From: Sphingomonas sp.
Lineage (GTDB): Bacteria > Pseudomonadota > Alphaproteobacteria > Sphingomonadales > Sphingomonadaceae
Assembly (NCBI RefSeq): GCF_004799495.1
Contig: NZ_SSMY01000014.1
Location: forward strand, 1 to 64,000
Direction: 5' to 3'
Length of the DNA stretch: 64,000 nt
The position numbers were made by a program, and so were the translations under genes. Of this stretch, positions 43,356-52,647 are shown in pieces (position 1 is the first letter of the stretch; every line of letters begins with the position of its first letter). Below the pieces are notes generated by a model that searched no databases, was not told the origin of the DNA, and saw only the letters and a program-made list of their open reading frames with translations.

Positions 43356-45348
43356 GCACTTCCCCCTTTCTTCCTTCGGCGAAGTATCCGGCGGCGACGG
43401 ACGTCGCGCGCTGCTCGGGATCGTAGTCCAGCCGGTAGGCGTGGCTGACGCTGGCGCCGAGCTTTCGGAGCAGCGGCCCGTCGATCTCAGTGTCGGTCGA
43501 CAGCACGATCACCTGGTGGCTAGCCTCGGGGAAGTAACGCTCGACCAGCGCCGTCCGGTGATCGAGGTCGAGGCGCGCGAGCGGCGTGTCGATGATCATC
43601 GGCAACGGGCGCCCGCTGGTGCGCGCGAGTGCCCAGAGCATGGCGATCGCGTAGACCTGCTTCTCGCCCGCGGACAGGCTCGACTTGGGGATCTCGCGCC
43701 CGCTGCGGTCGATCAGCGTCGTCTCGAACGTCGACCGGTCGATGCGTGCGTCGGCGATGAAGTCGTCCTTGCGCGAGAGGTGGTTGAACCGCGAGACGAA
43801 CGCCGCCTGTAGCTGGGCCAGCTTCTGCTCAAGCAGCCGCTCCTCGTATTGCTCCAGCGCGACGCCGACGCGCTGGGCGAGCGTCGCTCGTCCGTCGGCC
43901 GCCTTTGCCTCGTTCTGCGCGCGCGTCAGCTTGTCGAGCGTCCGCTCCGCGGTGAGCCGGCGGAACTCGAGCTGCTTGAACTCCTCTGCCTTGGTGCGGA
44001 CGGCGGCCTCCGCCGACTCCGCCTCGCGGTCGGCGAGCGCCAGTTCCTGCGAAAGCATGCCCGCGCCGTGGCCGCGTGCGCGCTGGAGGTCGGCCTCGAT
44101 CGCGGCGAGCCGCTCTGTCTGGGCCTCGATCTCGGCGGCGAGCAGCGCGGCCTGCGGCGCGACGGCGTCCCTCACCTGTCCGAGCGCGTCGAGCAGGGCG
44201 TGCCGGTCGGCGATCGGCAACGACTTCAGCACCGACCCGGCGGCGGTGGGGCGGGTGGCCTCGCTGGCGAGGAACCGCTCGATGTCACGCCAGTGGCCGG
44301 GCTTCCAGGCCGCCTCGCGTTCGGGCTCACCGATGGCGCGCCACGCGAGCAGCCGCTCGCGCAGCGCCTCCGCTTCCTTCGTCGCCGTCGCGTCCGTCGA
44401 TGCCCCGAGCGCGTGCCCGATGCGGCTCAGCAGCCGGGGCGCGACGGCGAGCGGCAGCAGGCCGCCGGCCAGTTCGCGCAGCTCGGCGGTCCGGCGGTCG
44501 AGCTGCGCCTTCGCGTCGTCGCGGCCGGCCTCGAGCTGGCCTCGCCGCGTGGCCGCGTCGCCGCCCTCGGCGAAGTAGCGGCGGCGGGTGTCGGCGGCGT
44601 GGTCCGTGGCCTTGGCGGCCGCCGCCTCGAGGTCGGCGAGGTCTTGGGCCATCTGGTCGACGTCGCGGCGCAGAGACTGGTGCTCGCGCTCGGCGGTCTC
44701 GAGCCGGCGCGCCGCGCCGCTGTCGCCCTTGCGGGAGTGGCGGGCGAGGTAGAGCGCCAGGTCGACGCGCAGGCGACCGACGAGCTCGATGCCGAGCAGG
44801 CCGCGGACGGCCTCGGCCAGACCCTCGTGCGAACCGTCGTGGGCGATCTCGGCGATCTTCTCGCCGTCGAAGAAGAAGAACTGCGATACGCCGGGCGGCA
44901 CGAGGTCCTGGAGGAACTGCGCCCACTCCTCGGGCGGCACCGAGCTCACCAGTTCGCCGTCTTTGTAGAGGTCGAGCGTGTCGGTGACCTTGCTGCCGCG
45001 CGAAGGCCAGCGGCGCTCGACACGGTAGCGGTGGATGACGCCAGCCTCGGCGTAGTCGAACTCGAGCCCGACCGCGGCGTGCTCTGGTGTCGTCCCGTCG
45101 GCCGCGACGTGGACCCGCGACGCGAGGTGCCGCTCGTATTCGGCCTGTCCCACGCGCGTCCCGAGCGCGCGCTTGCCGTAGAGCGCCAGCCGGACTGCCT
45201 CGAGCAGCGTCGTCTTGCCGGCGCCGTTCTTGCCGCCGACGAGCACGACGGGACGGTCGCGTTCGGCGTCGCGGCCGGGCACGAGGTCGAGGGTCTGGCG
45301 TCCCGAGTAGAGGCCGAAGTTCTCGAGCGTGATGGTGCGCAGGATCAT
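43336..45348 (-). CDS. dndD: DndD, SMC/Rad50-like ATPase of phosphorothioation
   Basis: 670 residues. Walker A GGKNGAGKT (38-46), preceded by ILRTITLENFGLYSGRQTLDL as in SMC-type ATPases. A long charged coiled-coil part follows (about 190-560). The C-terminal signature is SLSAGEKQVYAIAMLWALARTSGRPLPMIIDTPLARLDLDHR (ABC signature and Walker B with D loop). DndD is thought to provide ATP hydrolysis for the DndCDE complex. It starts 4 bases after the dndC stop. Confidence 0.92.
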   Translation of the reverse strand: MILRTITLENFGLYSGRQTLDLVPGRDAERDRPVVLVGGKNGAGKTTLLEAVRLALYGKRALGTRVGQAEYERHLASRVHVAADGTTPEHAAVGLEFDYAEAGVIHRYRVERRWPSRGSKVTDTLDLYKDGELVSSVPPEEWAQFLQDLVPPGVSQFFFFDGEKIAEIAHDGSHEGLAEAVRGLLGIELVGRLRVDLALYLARHSRKGDSGAARRLETAEREHQSLRRDVDQMAQDLADLEAAAAKATDHAADTRRRYFAEGGDAATRRGQLEAGRDDAKAQLDRRTAELRELAGGLLPLAVAPRLLSRIGHALGASTDATATKEAEALRERLLAWRAIGEPEREAAWKPGHWRDIERFLASEATRPTAAGSVLKSLPIADRHALLDALGQVRDAVAPQAALLAAEIEAQTERLAAIEADLQRARGHGAGMLSQELALADREAESAEAAVRTKAEEFKQLEFRRLTAERTLDKLTRAQNEAKAADGRATLAQRVGVALEQYEERLLEQKLAQLQAAFVSRFNHLSRKDDFIADARIDRSTFETTLIDRSGREIPKSSLSAGEKQVYAIAMLWALARTSGRPLPMIIDTPLARLDLDHRTALVERYFPEASHQVIVLSTDTEIDGPLLRKLGASVSHAYRLDYDPEQRATSVAAGYFAEGRKGEVRALHKT

Positions 45349-45352
45349 CGGC

Positions 45353-46825
45353 TCAGTCCTGCCCGCCGTCGAGGAGCTCGGCCTCGTCCACGGCGTCGTC
45401 GACGTCCTGGCCGCTGTCGCCGAGCAGGGCCCGGCGCTCGGCGATGATCTCGTCGATGTCGCGCCACTCGCGCCGGAACGTGTTCTCGATGCCGGTGTGG
45501 ACGCCGTGCCGGCGCTTTAGGCCGTGCGACGCGCGCTCGACGTCTAGCAGGCGGACGACGAGTTCGGTTGGGACGCCGTTCTCGGCGCAGACCTGGTCGA
45601 GCAGTTCGCCGTCGTCGGCGGTGAACGCGACCGCGTCCTCGGACACCCAGGCCAGTTCCTTGCCGAGCACCTCGCGCACGATGCGCGGGACCGAATCCTC
45701 CCAGTCGCCGCGCTCGGTCCGCCAAAGGCGACGGATCTCGTGCAGCTCGGCCTCGGTGATCAGCGTCGTGTTCTCGCCTTCGGGCGCACTCGCCTTGATC
45801 TCCTTCTGCGTGACGAGCAGCTGGCGCAGCATCTGGCGGCAGTGGGCCATCGTGTAGGGGCCGGGCATCGGGCGCGCGGTCTGGCCGATGAAGGCGACCG
45901 AGCCGGACCGCCGGCGGGCCTCGCGGTATTTGAGCTTGTCGTCGGGCACCTGCGTGCGCGCGAGGTCGTCGCGGAACTCGAGCAGCGGTGTCATCCACTC
46001 TTCGCCGGAGTCGATCATCGCCTCCATCGCGCGGTCGCGCTCGACCACCGTGCAGACCCAGCAGCCGAACCGGGAGTTGCCGCACGAAGGCGTGGTGTCG
46101 TCGACGACCAGGGGGCACTCGCCCGCTGAGGCGGCGTTGCGGTACATGGCGACCAGGTCGCGGTTGTCGTTGCCCCAGGGCGACTGTTCCTGGAGCAGGT
46201 ATGTCCACACCTCGTCGGTCGAGAAGTCGGCGATCGGTGCGTAGACGAATGCGTTGAGCAGCGACGAGTGGCGCGACAGGCGCGAGCCGGCGATGCTGTG
46301 GAGGGACATGACCTGCGCGCGGGTCGCGGATTCCTGCGAGCGGACGCCCAGCACCATCACGACCTCGCCGAACTCGGCGACGCGGCTCTTGATGAACTCG
46401 TTGGCGGGTTCGATCTTCAGGCGCTCCGTGCACCAACGGAACTTGCGCGACGGCGCCGGATATCCCCGTCCCAGCAGGTTGACCCAGAAGCTGCGGTCAA
46501 CGTCGGGAACGACCTTGTGCGGCTCGAACGGCATCCCCTGCTCGGCGGCGGCTGTCCCGATCCTCTCGAGCGAAACGTCGATGTAGCGCGAAACGACCGG
46601 GGTCTCCACCAGCGTGTCGGAGCTGATCACGTAGACCGGTTTGAGGCGCTGCTCCGGCGGTAGGTCGGCGAGCGCGGTCCAGACCAGCTGCAGCGCGGTC
46701 GTCGAATCCTTGCCGCCGCTGTATCCGATCACCCACGGACGGCTGTCCGCGAGATAGATTTCGCGGATTTCCGCGCGCAACGACGCCAGGCTCTTGCCGT
46801 CCAACTTCCCCGTGCCCTTGCTCAT
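45353..46825 (-). CDS. dndC: DndC, PAPS-reductase-like sulfurtransferase of phosphorothioation
   Basis: Start at 46825 (MSKGTGKLDG) is chosen; upstream codons in the same frame are low-complexity and outside the family. 490 residues. Pyrophosphatase loop YSGGKDSTTALQL (Ser36-Thr42), then RWCTERLKIEP, and a cysteine cluster (CPLVVDDTTPSCGNSRFGCWVC) that binds the 4Fe-4S cluster of DndC. It activates DNA for sulfur insertion. It is the first gene of the leftward operon and divergent from the HNH gene. Confidence 0.93.
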   Translation of the reverse strand: MSKGTGKLDGKSLASLRAEIREIYLADSRPWVIGYSGGKDSTTALQLVWTALADLPPEQRLKPVYVISSDTLVETPVVSRYIDVSLERIGTAAAEQGMPFEPHKVVPDVDRSFWVNLLGRGYPAPSRKFRWCTERLKIEPANEFIKSRVAEFGEVVMVLGVRSQESATRAQVMSLHSIAGSRLSRHSSLLNAFVYAPIADFSTDEVWTYLLQEQSPWGNDNRDLVAMYRNAASAGECPLVVDDTTPSCGNSRFGCWVCTVVERDRAMEAMIDSGEEWMTPLLEFRDDLARTQVPDDKLKYREARRRSGSVAFIGQTARPMPGPYTMAHCRQMLRQLLVTQKEIKASAPEGENTTLITEAELHEIRRLWRTERGDWEDSVPRIVREVLGKELAWVSEDAVAFTADDGELLDQVCAENGVPTELVVRLLDVERASHGLKRRHGVHTGIENTFRREWRDIDEIIAERRALLGDSGQDVDDAVDEAELLDGGQD

Positions 46826-46930
46826 GCCCGTTTTCCCATTCCCGATGTTAGCCCCAAACCTTGCCCAGATGAATCCCCCAAGTTGCCCTGGACCGCTTTT
46901 TGTTCTCGCGCGGCAGCTTCGCCACAGTGT

Positions 46931-46977
46931 TTCCCGCGGACTGCATTTCCCGCTATTCTTCCGTTGCTTGGGAAATA
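46931..46977. promoter_or_regulatory. TTTCCCGC direct repeat with inverted partner, dndC/HNH divergent promoter
   Basis: Within the 165-bp gap between dndC and the HNH gene, TTTCCCGC occurs at 46931-46938 and 46947-46954, 16 bp apart (same helix face within about half a turn), and ATTTCCC (46946-46952) is complementary to GGGAAAT (46971-46977). This looks like an operator region, possibly for DndB or another regulator. The core resembles the CGGGAA/TTCCCG dyads at 35.2 kb. Confidence 0.4.
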
Positions 46978-46990
46978 CGGCGGGGTGTCG

Positions 46991-47905
46991 ATGGCGAATG
47001 CGGAGCAGGCGGACGGGGGGCGCGCGCAGACGGCTGACGCGGTCGGGCGGCTGAAGGCGTTCCTCGGGACCGAGATGGCGATGAGCCACGTCTACCAGCC
47101 GGTCATGATCCGGACGATACTGCAGGGCGGCGGCGCCGCGACGCGGCGGCAGATCGCCGCGGCGTTCCTGGTGGCCGACCTAAGCCAGCTCGAGTATTAC
47201 GAGAACGTCGTGGGCCGCTATCCCGGGCCGGTCCTGCGCAGGCGTGGGATCGTCGACCACGAGCGCGGCGTATACCGGCTGGCTGCGGGCCTACAGCGGA
47301 TGGACGAGTGGCAGCGTGCCGAGCTCGTCGCGCTATGCGACGCCAAGGTCGCCGAATACGTGTCCCGGCGCCAGGCGACGGTCTGGTCCCATCGCGCCGC
47401 GAACGCCGACCCGGTGCCGGGAACCCTGCGCTGGCAGGTGATCAGCCGCGCGCGGGGAAGGTGCGAGGCCTGCGGCGTCAGCAGCGAGGTGCGCGCGCTG
47501 GAGGTCGACCACATCGTTCCGCGGTCGCAGGGCGGATCGAACGACCTCTCCAACCTGCAGGCGCTCTGCAGCCTCTGCAACGTGCAGAAGCTGGACCGCG
47601 ACAGCACCGACTTCCACGCCGCGCACGCGGAGGTGGCGCTCCGGGCGGACGGCTGCCCGGTCTGCGCGGCGGTCGACGTGGATGACGAGGGTGCGCTGGC
47701 GCTCGTGGTGCGTTTCCCGGACGGACCCGCGGTGGCGCCGCGTCGCCATGGCGCCCGGTGGCTCGACCTCTGGCAGCCGGAGGTCAACGCGCTTCGCCGG
47801 GTCGAGTCGGCGGCCGGCTTCGCGCCCGACGTAGCGATGTCGTCGAAGATGGTGGCCGCGGGTCCCCACGATCTGGGTCATCTGGTGCTGAGGCATTCGC
47901 TGTGA
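46991..47905 (+). CDS. HNH endonuclease divergent from dndC
   Basis: ATG 46991 is likely, with GTG 46985 as an alternative. 304 residues. The first 100 residues (FLGTEMAMSHVYQPVMIRTILQGGGAATRRQIAAAFLVADLSQLEYYENVV) form a helical domain also seen fused to other nucleases in defence loci, to my recollection. The C-terminal HNH domain has CEACG (Cys158, Cys161), ALEVDHIVPRSQGG (His174), NLQALCSLCN (Asn188, Cys193, Cys196). It lacks a recognisable sulfur-binding domain, so a phosphorothioate-dependent role is inferred from the position next to dndC. It overlaps the methyltransferase start (GTGA). Confidence 0.8.
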   Translation: MANAEQADGGRAQTADAVGRLKAFLGTEMAMSHVYQPVMIRTILQGGGAATRRQIAAAFLVADLSQLEYYENVVGRYPGPVLRRRGIVDHERGVYRLAAGLQRMDEWQRAELVALCDAKVAEYVSRRQATVWSHRAANADPVPGTLRWQVISRARGRCEACGVSSEVRALEVDHIVPRSQGGSNDLSNLQALCSLCNVQKLDRDSTDFHAAHAEVALRADGCPVCAAVDVDDEGALALVVRFPDGPAVAPRRHGARWLDLWQPEVNALRRVESAAGFAPDVAMSSKMVAAGPHDLGHLVLRHSL

Positions 47906-48975
47906 GCGGCCCGACCGTCGTCAGCCCCACCGTGTCGCCGCAGCCGCTGGGGCAGAGCGAGCTCGAGCTCGCCGCCTACAACCAGAATTCAGAGACGTTC
48001 AGGGCGCTCAACGCGCTTATGTGGCAGATTCCCCTTATCGCGATGACGCTGACCGGCGGCCTGTGGTTCGGCGTGTCGAGCCTGTCGAGGGAGAGCGGTC
48101 TCGCCTATCTCCGGCCGGGCCTCCTGCTGCTGGCCGCCGTCGGAGACCTTCTCCTGATCGTGGTGCTTGAGCGCCTGAGGCACATCATCGGCGAGTATCT
48201 GACGTGGTTGCGAACCGCGCTGCCCGCCGGCCACGTCGCCGCGCCCGGCGACCGGTGGTATAACTCGTCGCGCATCGTCAAGCTGTCGTTCCAGATCATG
48301 TTGGGGTCTGCCGCGCTGATCAGCGCCGTGCTATGCTATCTTACGATGACAACCGTGACCGACGATCCCGCGAGGGCCACGCCCCAGGCCGTCGTCGCCT
48401 GGTATGATGCGCATGCCCGCGAGTTGGCTGATGGCTACGAGGGGCTCGACGCCGAGAAGACCCATCCGAGGCTTTTCGCGATGCTGCGTGGCGTCAGGGG
48501 TGCCCGGATCCTCGATGTCGGCGCTGGGACTGGCCGCGACGCGGCGGCTCTGGCGGCGCTCGGCCACCATGTCACGGCGGTCGATCCCTCTGCCAAGATG
48601 CTGCGACTGGCCCGGGCGCTGCATCCCGATTTGGACATCCGCTGGCTAATCGACGCGATGCCGGCGCTCGGCAAGGTCCAGGGCGATTACGACGTCGTCC
48701 TGCTTAGCGCGGTCTGGATGCACGTCCCGCCAGCCGACCGCCGGGCGGCGTTCTCACGCCTGGTCGATCTGCTGGCGCCGGGCGGGCGGATCTACATGAC
48801 GCTGCGGCTCGGTCCGGCGGATGTGGACCGGGCCATGTGGACGGTCGACGCCGACGAGGTGCGCGGGCTCGCGTCCGCACGGGGCGTCGTGGTGACCGAT
48901 CTCGGGGTCCAGCCGGACCTCCTCGGCCGCGACGACGTGAAGTGGCAGACGCTTGTGGTGAGCAGGCCCGGCTGA
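47902..48975 (+). CDS. Membrane-anchored class I methyltransferase
   Basis: GTG start at 47902 overlaps the HNH stop (GTGA). 357 residues. Three membrane segments are visible (about 40-59 ALMWQIPLIAMTLTGGLWFG, 70-90 LRPGLLLLAAVGDLLLIVVLE, 130-150 FQIMLGSAALISAVLCYLTM), then a soluble SAM domain starting at about 175 with motif I ILDVGAGTGRDAAALAALGH, motif II HVTAVDPSAKML and motif VWMHVPPADR-x-AFSRLVDLLAPGGRIYMTLRLG. Family and substrate unknown. A membrane-anchored methyltransferase as the second gene after an HNH nuclease is not a Dnd component that I know. Confidence 0.75.
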   Translation: MSGPTVVSPTVSPQPLGQSELELAAYNQNSETFRALNALMWQIPLIAMTLTGGLWFGVSSLSRESGLAYLRPGLLLLAAVGDLLLIVVLERLRHIIGEYLTWLRTALPAGHVAAPGDRWYNSSRIVKLSFQIMLGSAALISAVLCYLTMTTVTDDPARATPQAVVAWYDAHARELADGYEGLDAEKTHPRLFAMLRGVRGARILDVGAGTGRDAAALAALGHHVTAVDPSAKMLRLARALHPDLDIRWLIDAMPALGKVQGDYDVVLLSAVWMHVPPADRRAAFSRLVDLLAPGGRIYMTLRLGPADVDRAMWTVDADEVRGLASARGVVVTDLGVQPDLLGRDDVKWQTLVVSRPG

Positions 48976-49304
48976 CCTCGCGGCGCCGGCCAGGTCCACG
49001 TAATCCCGGCGCATGCATGCTCGGCCGTTCCCGAGGGACGCCTACGTTCCCTACCTTAGGCGGGGCTCGGGCATCGTGCCGGGCGCCCAACGGATGAGGT
49101 CAAAGTCAAGCCGCGCAATTGCAGTTGACCTTCGGCTTCCGTCGCCGGGCGCGAGATGCGGGATCTGCGGAAAATAGATGCGTCGAGGGCACCACCTGCT
49201 GCGATGTTCCGAACCACCTCGAAGCCGAGTTTTAGCATACGTCTGAGCTTCAGCTGGTCGGTGTGGATTCTTCATGTAGAGGTCAGGACTTCCATCGGAG
49301 CCGT

Positions 49305-50054
49305 TTAGGGCTTCGTTGGCGCCGCTGTCCGCGATGCCCCCGCCGTCTCCGAACCCTCTGCTAGTTTGCCCGGATAGCGGCGCAGTCCGGCAACGATCGG
49401 GGCGACCAGCGCTCGACGCTCCTGCTCACTCGAGGCGCGCAGATACCCCGCGGCGCCCAGGATTTCCCCAGCGCGCGTCGCGATCGCCGACAGGCGGTGA
49501 GCCTCCCGATTGCCTAGCAACGGCAAAGGGAGGGGATCGGCATTCGCGCTCGCGCTCCTTTCGAACGCGCTCAGTCTTTGGAGGTATTCGCCGACCCACC
49601 CCATCGCCAGCTCCCGCGAGTGGTGACGGCGTTCCAGCCATTTCGGGAAGATTGCGACGGTCATGCCCGAGAGGAATGCGAACAACGCAGAGAGCAGGGC
49701 GATCACCAGCGGCTTCAGTCCGTCCGCACCGGTCGGCGGTAGGACGCTGCAGGCGGCGGCGTTCGTGATGCCGGGGCGCGGCGCCTCCTCCATCCAGCTG
49801 GGCCCTGCCAGCGGTGCATTGCTATCCGCCACGATCACGCCCTGCGGGTCGGCCCTTACGGCGCGGCAGTCTCGGCCACCCTCCGTCGACATGCACAGGC
49901 TTCCTGCGGTTGCCGGCGTCGCCCCGGTCACGACCACGGTGCGGTCGGCGGCGGTGATCGTGCAGGCGCTCGATGTCCCGGCCAGCACACAAGTCGCGAA
50001 CAGCGCCGCAGCTGAAAGCGCAGTGCGGCACGCCCGGATACCCAGGGGGGCCAT
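49305..50054 (-). CDS. Exported membrane protein coupled to the P-loop NTPase
   Basis: Start at 50054 (MAPLGIRAC). 249 residues: signal peptide (ALSAAALFATCVLAGTSSAC), a periplasmic part (TITAADRTVVVTGATPATAGSLCMSTEGGRDC) with conserved-looking Cys pairs, one membrane segment (PLVIALLSALFAFLSGMTVAIF, about 113-135) and a cytoplasmic helical tail. The stop of the NTPase and this ATG share one base (TGATG), so the two are translationally coupled. Likely a membrane sensor or effector for the NTPase. The 330 bp to its left (48976-49304) show no gene. Confidence 0.6.
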   Translation of the reverse strand: MAPLGIRACRTALSAAALFATCVLAGTSSACTITAADRTVVVTGATPATAGSLCMSTEGGRDCRAVRADPQGVIVADSNAPLAGPSWMEEAPRPGITNAAACSVLPPTGADGLKPLVIALLSALFAFLSGMTVAIFPKWLERRHHSRELAMGWVGEYLQRLSAFERSASANADPLPLPLLGNREAHRLSAIATRAGEILGAAGYLRASSEQERRALVAPIVAGLRRYPGKLAEGSETAGASRTAAPTKP

Positions 50055-52384
50055 CACTGGCCGGCTCGCGCGAGGAAGTCCTCGATGTAGCGGCGCGCGA
50101 ATCCCGCGATCTTCGGGTCGGCGTTCTTGGCCATGATGATCCTCTCGACCGTTGCGGCGACGGATGCCCGGATCTCCTCGAAGAACCGGGAGTGACCTGT
50201 CTGCTCCGCCGTCCTGATGAGGCGCAGGAACAGCCAGCAGTGGTAGATCGAAGCCGCCACCCATTCGTGCCGCTGCGACGAGCGCCGATAGACGTCCTTC
50301 GCGAACCGCTTGACTCCGCGCGGCAGGAAGGTGCCGAAGAACACGTTCTCAAGATAGATCATGTTCGGAACCAGGTGTGCGCGCAGCATTCGCCCGAACG
50401 TCGTGGCCTCGTAGCCATACGAACCGGCCTCGAAGTGGTGACCCGCGACCATGTTCTCGCGGATGAGGATCGCGAGCGAGAAATCGAAGAACGGCGAGGT
50501 GCGCCAACCGCGCTTCTCGAACTTGCGGACGATCTCCTCGACGCGGAGCGGCTCCGGCCCGCTCTCGATCAGCAGGTCCAGGATCCGCAGCTTCTCGAGC
50601 AGGAACTCGATGTCGTCGTATCCCTCGTAGGGGATGTGGTAGTTGAAGACGTTGCCGACGTATCCGGACTTCGTGTTGTTGTCGCGCAGCACGTTCTGAA
50701 GGTAGCTGGGATCGGCCTGATGCAGCGTCAGGTCGATCCCGTCGCCTTCGATCCTGATGAAGTTGGCGAAGCGCTCGTTCTTTGCGTGGAGCAGCATATC
50801 GACCAGGCGGTATTCTTTGCGCTCCAGCAGTTCCGTGGTCTCGTGCCGCAACCGTTCCAGCAGGTTTTCCCGCGACCGCTCCCTGCCGCTCTTCTCCAGC
50901 GTTTCGAGGGCGGGCTGGAATAGTTCTTCAAGCACGTTGCGGGCGAAGTGCACCCGGTAGCGCACGTTCTGCATGAATAGGTCATCGATCTGGCGAGGAC
51001 GGAGGCCCAGCACCCGGCCGAGCTGCACTTGGATCTTGGAGAAGAATTCGAGGATCTCGTCCTTCGCGACGTTGGCGACCCCGTCGTCACTCGTAAAGAG
51101 TGGGGCACGGGTCGCGTTGCGCACTATGTCCCGGAACTCGGCGGGGACGATATAGTAGGTCGGAGTCTCGAGATCGATCAAGGCTTGGGAATAGTCGCGC
51201 CAGAACAGTTCATGCGTGTTTGGGCGCATGGTTACTTGGAACGCCGGATAGAGATGACCCCTCGTCCGGGGCAGGCAGACCTTGTTGCCGTCGGTGAGCC
51301 AACTCGCGATGGCCTCGAGGTTTTCGCGATGCCGGGTGTAGCCAATGAAGTCGCTGATCTGGACGTAGTCGAGCCCGTCGAAGATCACAAACGTCTGTAT
51401 GCCTTCGGCCTCGACGAACTGCGCGAAGGGTTCTAAGCGCGCCTGCCGCTCTGGATCGCCGAGCACCTCGTAATACCAGCGCCTCCGGTCACGGAGTTGT
51501 GGAGAGGTGAACTCACGGATCGCGCGTTTGACTTCCTGGATCGTCTTGGCGAGGTCGATGCCCGCCGCCTTTTGCTCATCTTCCGGCCCGTATCGGTCTT
51601 CGGCGAACGCGACTAGCTTGTTCTGGACGCTGGCGTCGCGAAGATCGATTTCGGGCCAGGCGCACTCCTGCGTTGGTGCGAAGGTGGCGGCGCCCTCGGT
51701 CGATTCAGGATCCTGATGTAGCTCTGACCAGCCAGCGTGGAAAAGGTCGCGCAACATGGAGCAGAAGACGACTTGCTCTATCAAGCTACGTAGCTTTTCG
51801 CGTCGAGCCTGATCCGCGTTCGGCTGATGGTTGTAATGCTTGCCGACGTGCACGTCGAGCTTTCGATATTCAACGCGGCTCACGACTATGCGCTCGCCGC
51901 GAAACACGGGGTGATATCGGGTCTTTAGCAACTTGTTGAAAGTGGTTTTACCTGACCCGACATCGCCGATAAGCACGGTGATCCTGTCGACCCGGGCTTT
52001 GATGGCAGGAATCAAGTCGTCCGACACCCACCCGTCGATCGTGTCCTTGCTCCGGTTGACAATCGCTCCCTCTGACAGGCCCCGATGATCGGGTCTTCGC
52101 ATGAACGCCTTGATGGTCCGGTGCCGGGGGAACTGATAGCGCTTGTCCCAGTCTGCAAGCTGAACCTCGCCGAACTTGAACTTCCTAAAATCTGTGTCGA
52201 GTGTTGCTAAGTGGCGCTTCAGGTCTGGCTGGGCCGCAATCCGCGCAAGGTCGCCATTAGCCGTGGGCGGCGTCGCTTTGTTGAGAAAGGCGGAATGTGA
52301 CCACTCTTCATAGAGGTCATCGGGAGCGAAGGCAGGCAATCCCTTGGCGTCGAACTTGCCGCGCAGAAATTCTTCAGCAGTCAC
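50054..52384 (-). CDS. Large P-loop NTPase, candidate defence ATPase
   Basis: 776 residues. Walker A GDVGSGKT (140-147) and Walker B TFVIFDGLD (about 331-339) are clear. Between and after them lies an AAA/KAP/STAND-like fold with SQALIDLETPTYYIVPAEFRDIV and a long helical C-terminal half (VEEIVRKFEKRGWRTSPFFDFSLAILIRENM, DVYRRSSQRHEWVAASIYHCWLFLRLI). I do not recognise the family. It is the first gene of a two-gene leftward unit ending with a membrane protein, in the island directly behind the dnd/HNH genes. A signalling or defence role is inferred. The gap 52385-52647 has no gene and probably contains its promoter. Confidence 0.7.
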   Translation of the reverse strand: MTAEEFLRGKFDAKGLPAFAPDDLYEEWSHSAFLNKATPPTANGDLARIAAQPDLKRHLATLDTDFRKFKFGEVQLADWDKRYQFPRHRTIKAFMRRPDHRGLSEGAIVNRSKDTIDGWVSDDLIPAIKARVDRITVLIGDVGSGKTTFNKLLKTRYHPVFRGERIVVSRVEYRKLDVHVGKHYNHQPNADQARREKLRSLIEQVVFCSMLRDLFHAGWSELHQDPESTEGAATFAPTQECAWPEIDLRDASVQNKLVAFAEDRYGPEDEQKAAGIDLAKTIQEVKRAIREFTSPQLRDRRRWYYEVLGDPERQARLEPFAQFVEAEGIQTFVIFDGLDYVQISDFIGYTRHRENLEAIASWLTDGNKVCLPRTRGHLYPAFQVTMRPNTHELFWRDYSQALIDLETPTYYIVPAEFRDIVRNATRAPLFTSDDGVANVAKDEILEFFSKIQVQLGRVLGLRPRQIDDLFMQNVRYRVHFARNVLEELFQPALETLEKSGRERSRENLLERLRHETTELLERKEYRLVDMLLHAKNERFANFIRIEGDGIDLTLHQADPSYLQNVLRDNNTKSGYVGNVFNYHIPYEGYDDIEFLLEKLRILDLLIESGPEPLRVEEIVRKFEKRGWRTSPFFDFSLAILIRENMVAGHHFEAGSYGYEATTFGRMLRAHLVPNMIYLENVFFGTFLPRGVKRFAKDVYRRSSQRHEWVAASIYHCWLFLRLIRTAEQTGHSRFFEEIRASVAATVERIIMAKNADPKIAGFARRYIEDFLARAGQ

Positions 52385-52647
52385 CTATTCCCCCCGCGCC
52401 GACACCCCCGTGCGGCGAATTAATGGTCTAGCGCAGATTGTTAGAAGCGGAATAGTGTTTCTAAGTCGATTTGGACACGACCACTTCCGGGCATTTCCTC
52501 ATCTTCGATGGAGCGGTCATTCGAAACATCGGCACGGCTTCTCAACTGTCCTTCCTCACACCGATCAGCCCTTGAAGGACTGGCTCCAATCGGAGAGCCA
52601 CGCCCTTCCCCATCCAATGGCCGCTTACAGAGCCTGACTACCGGTAT

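Noticed and set aside
43849..45447. 532-residue open frame on the plus strand within dndD
   Set aside because: Antisense to the conserved DndD ATPase motifs; no independent domain.
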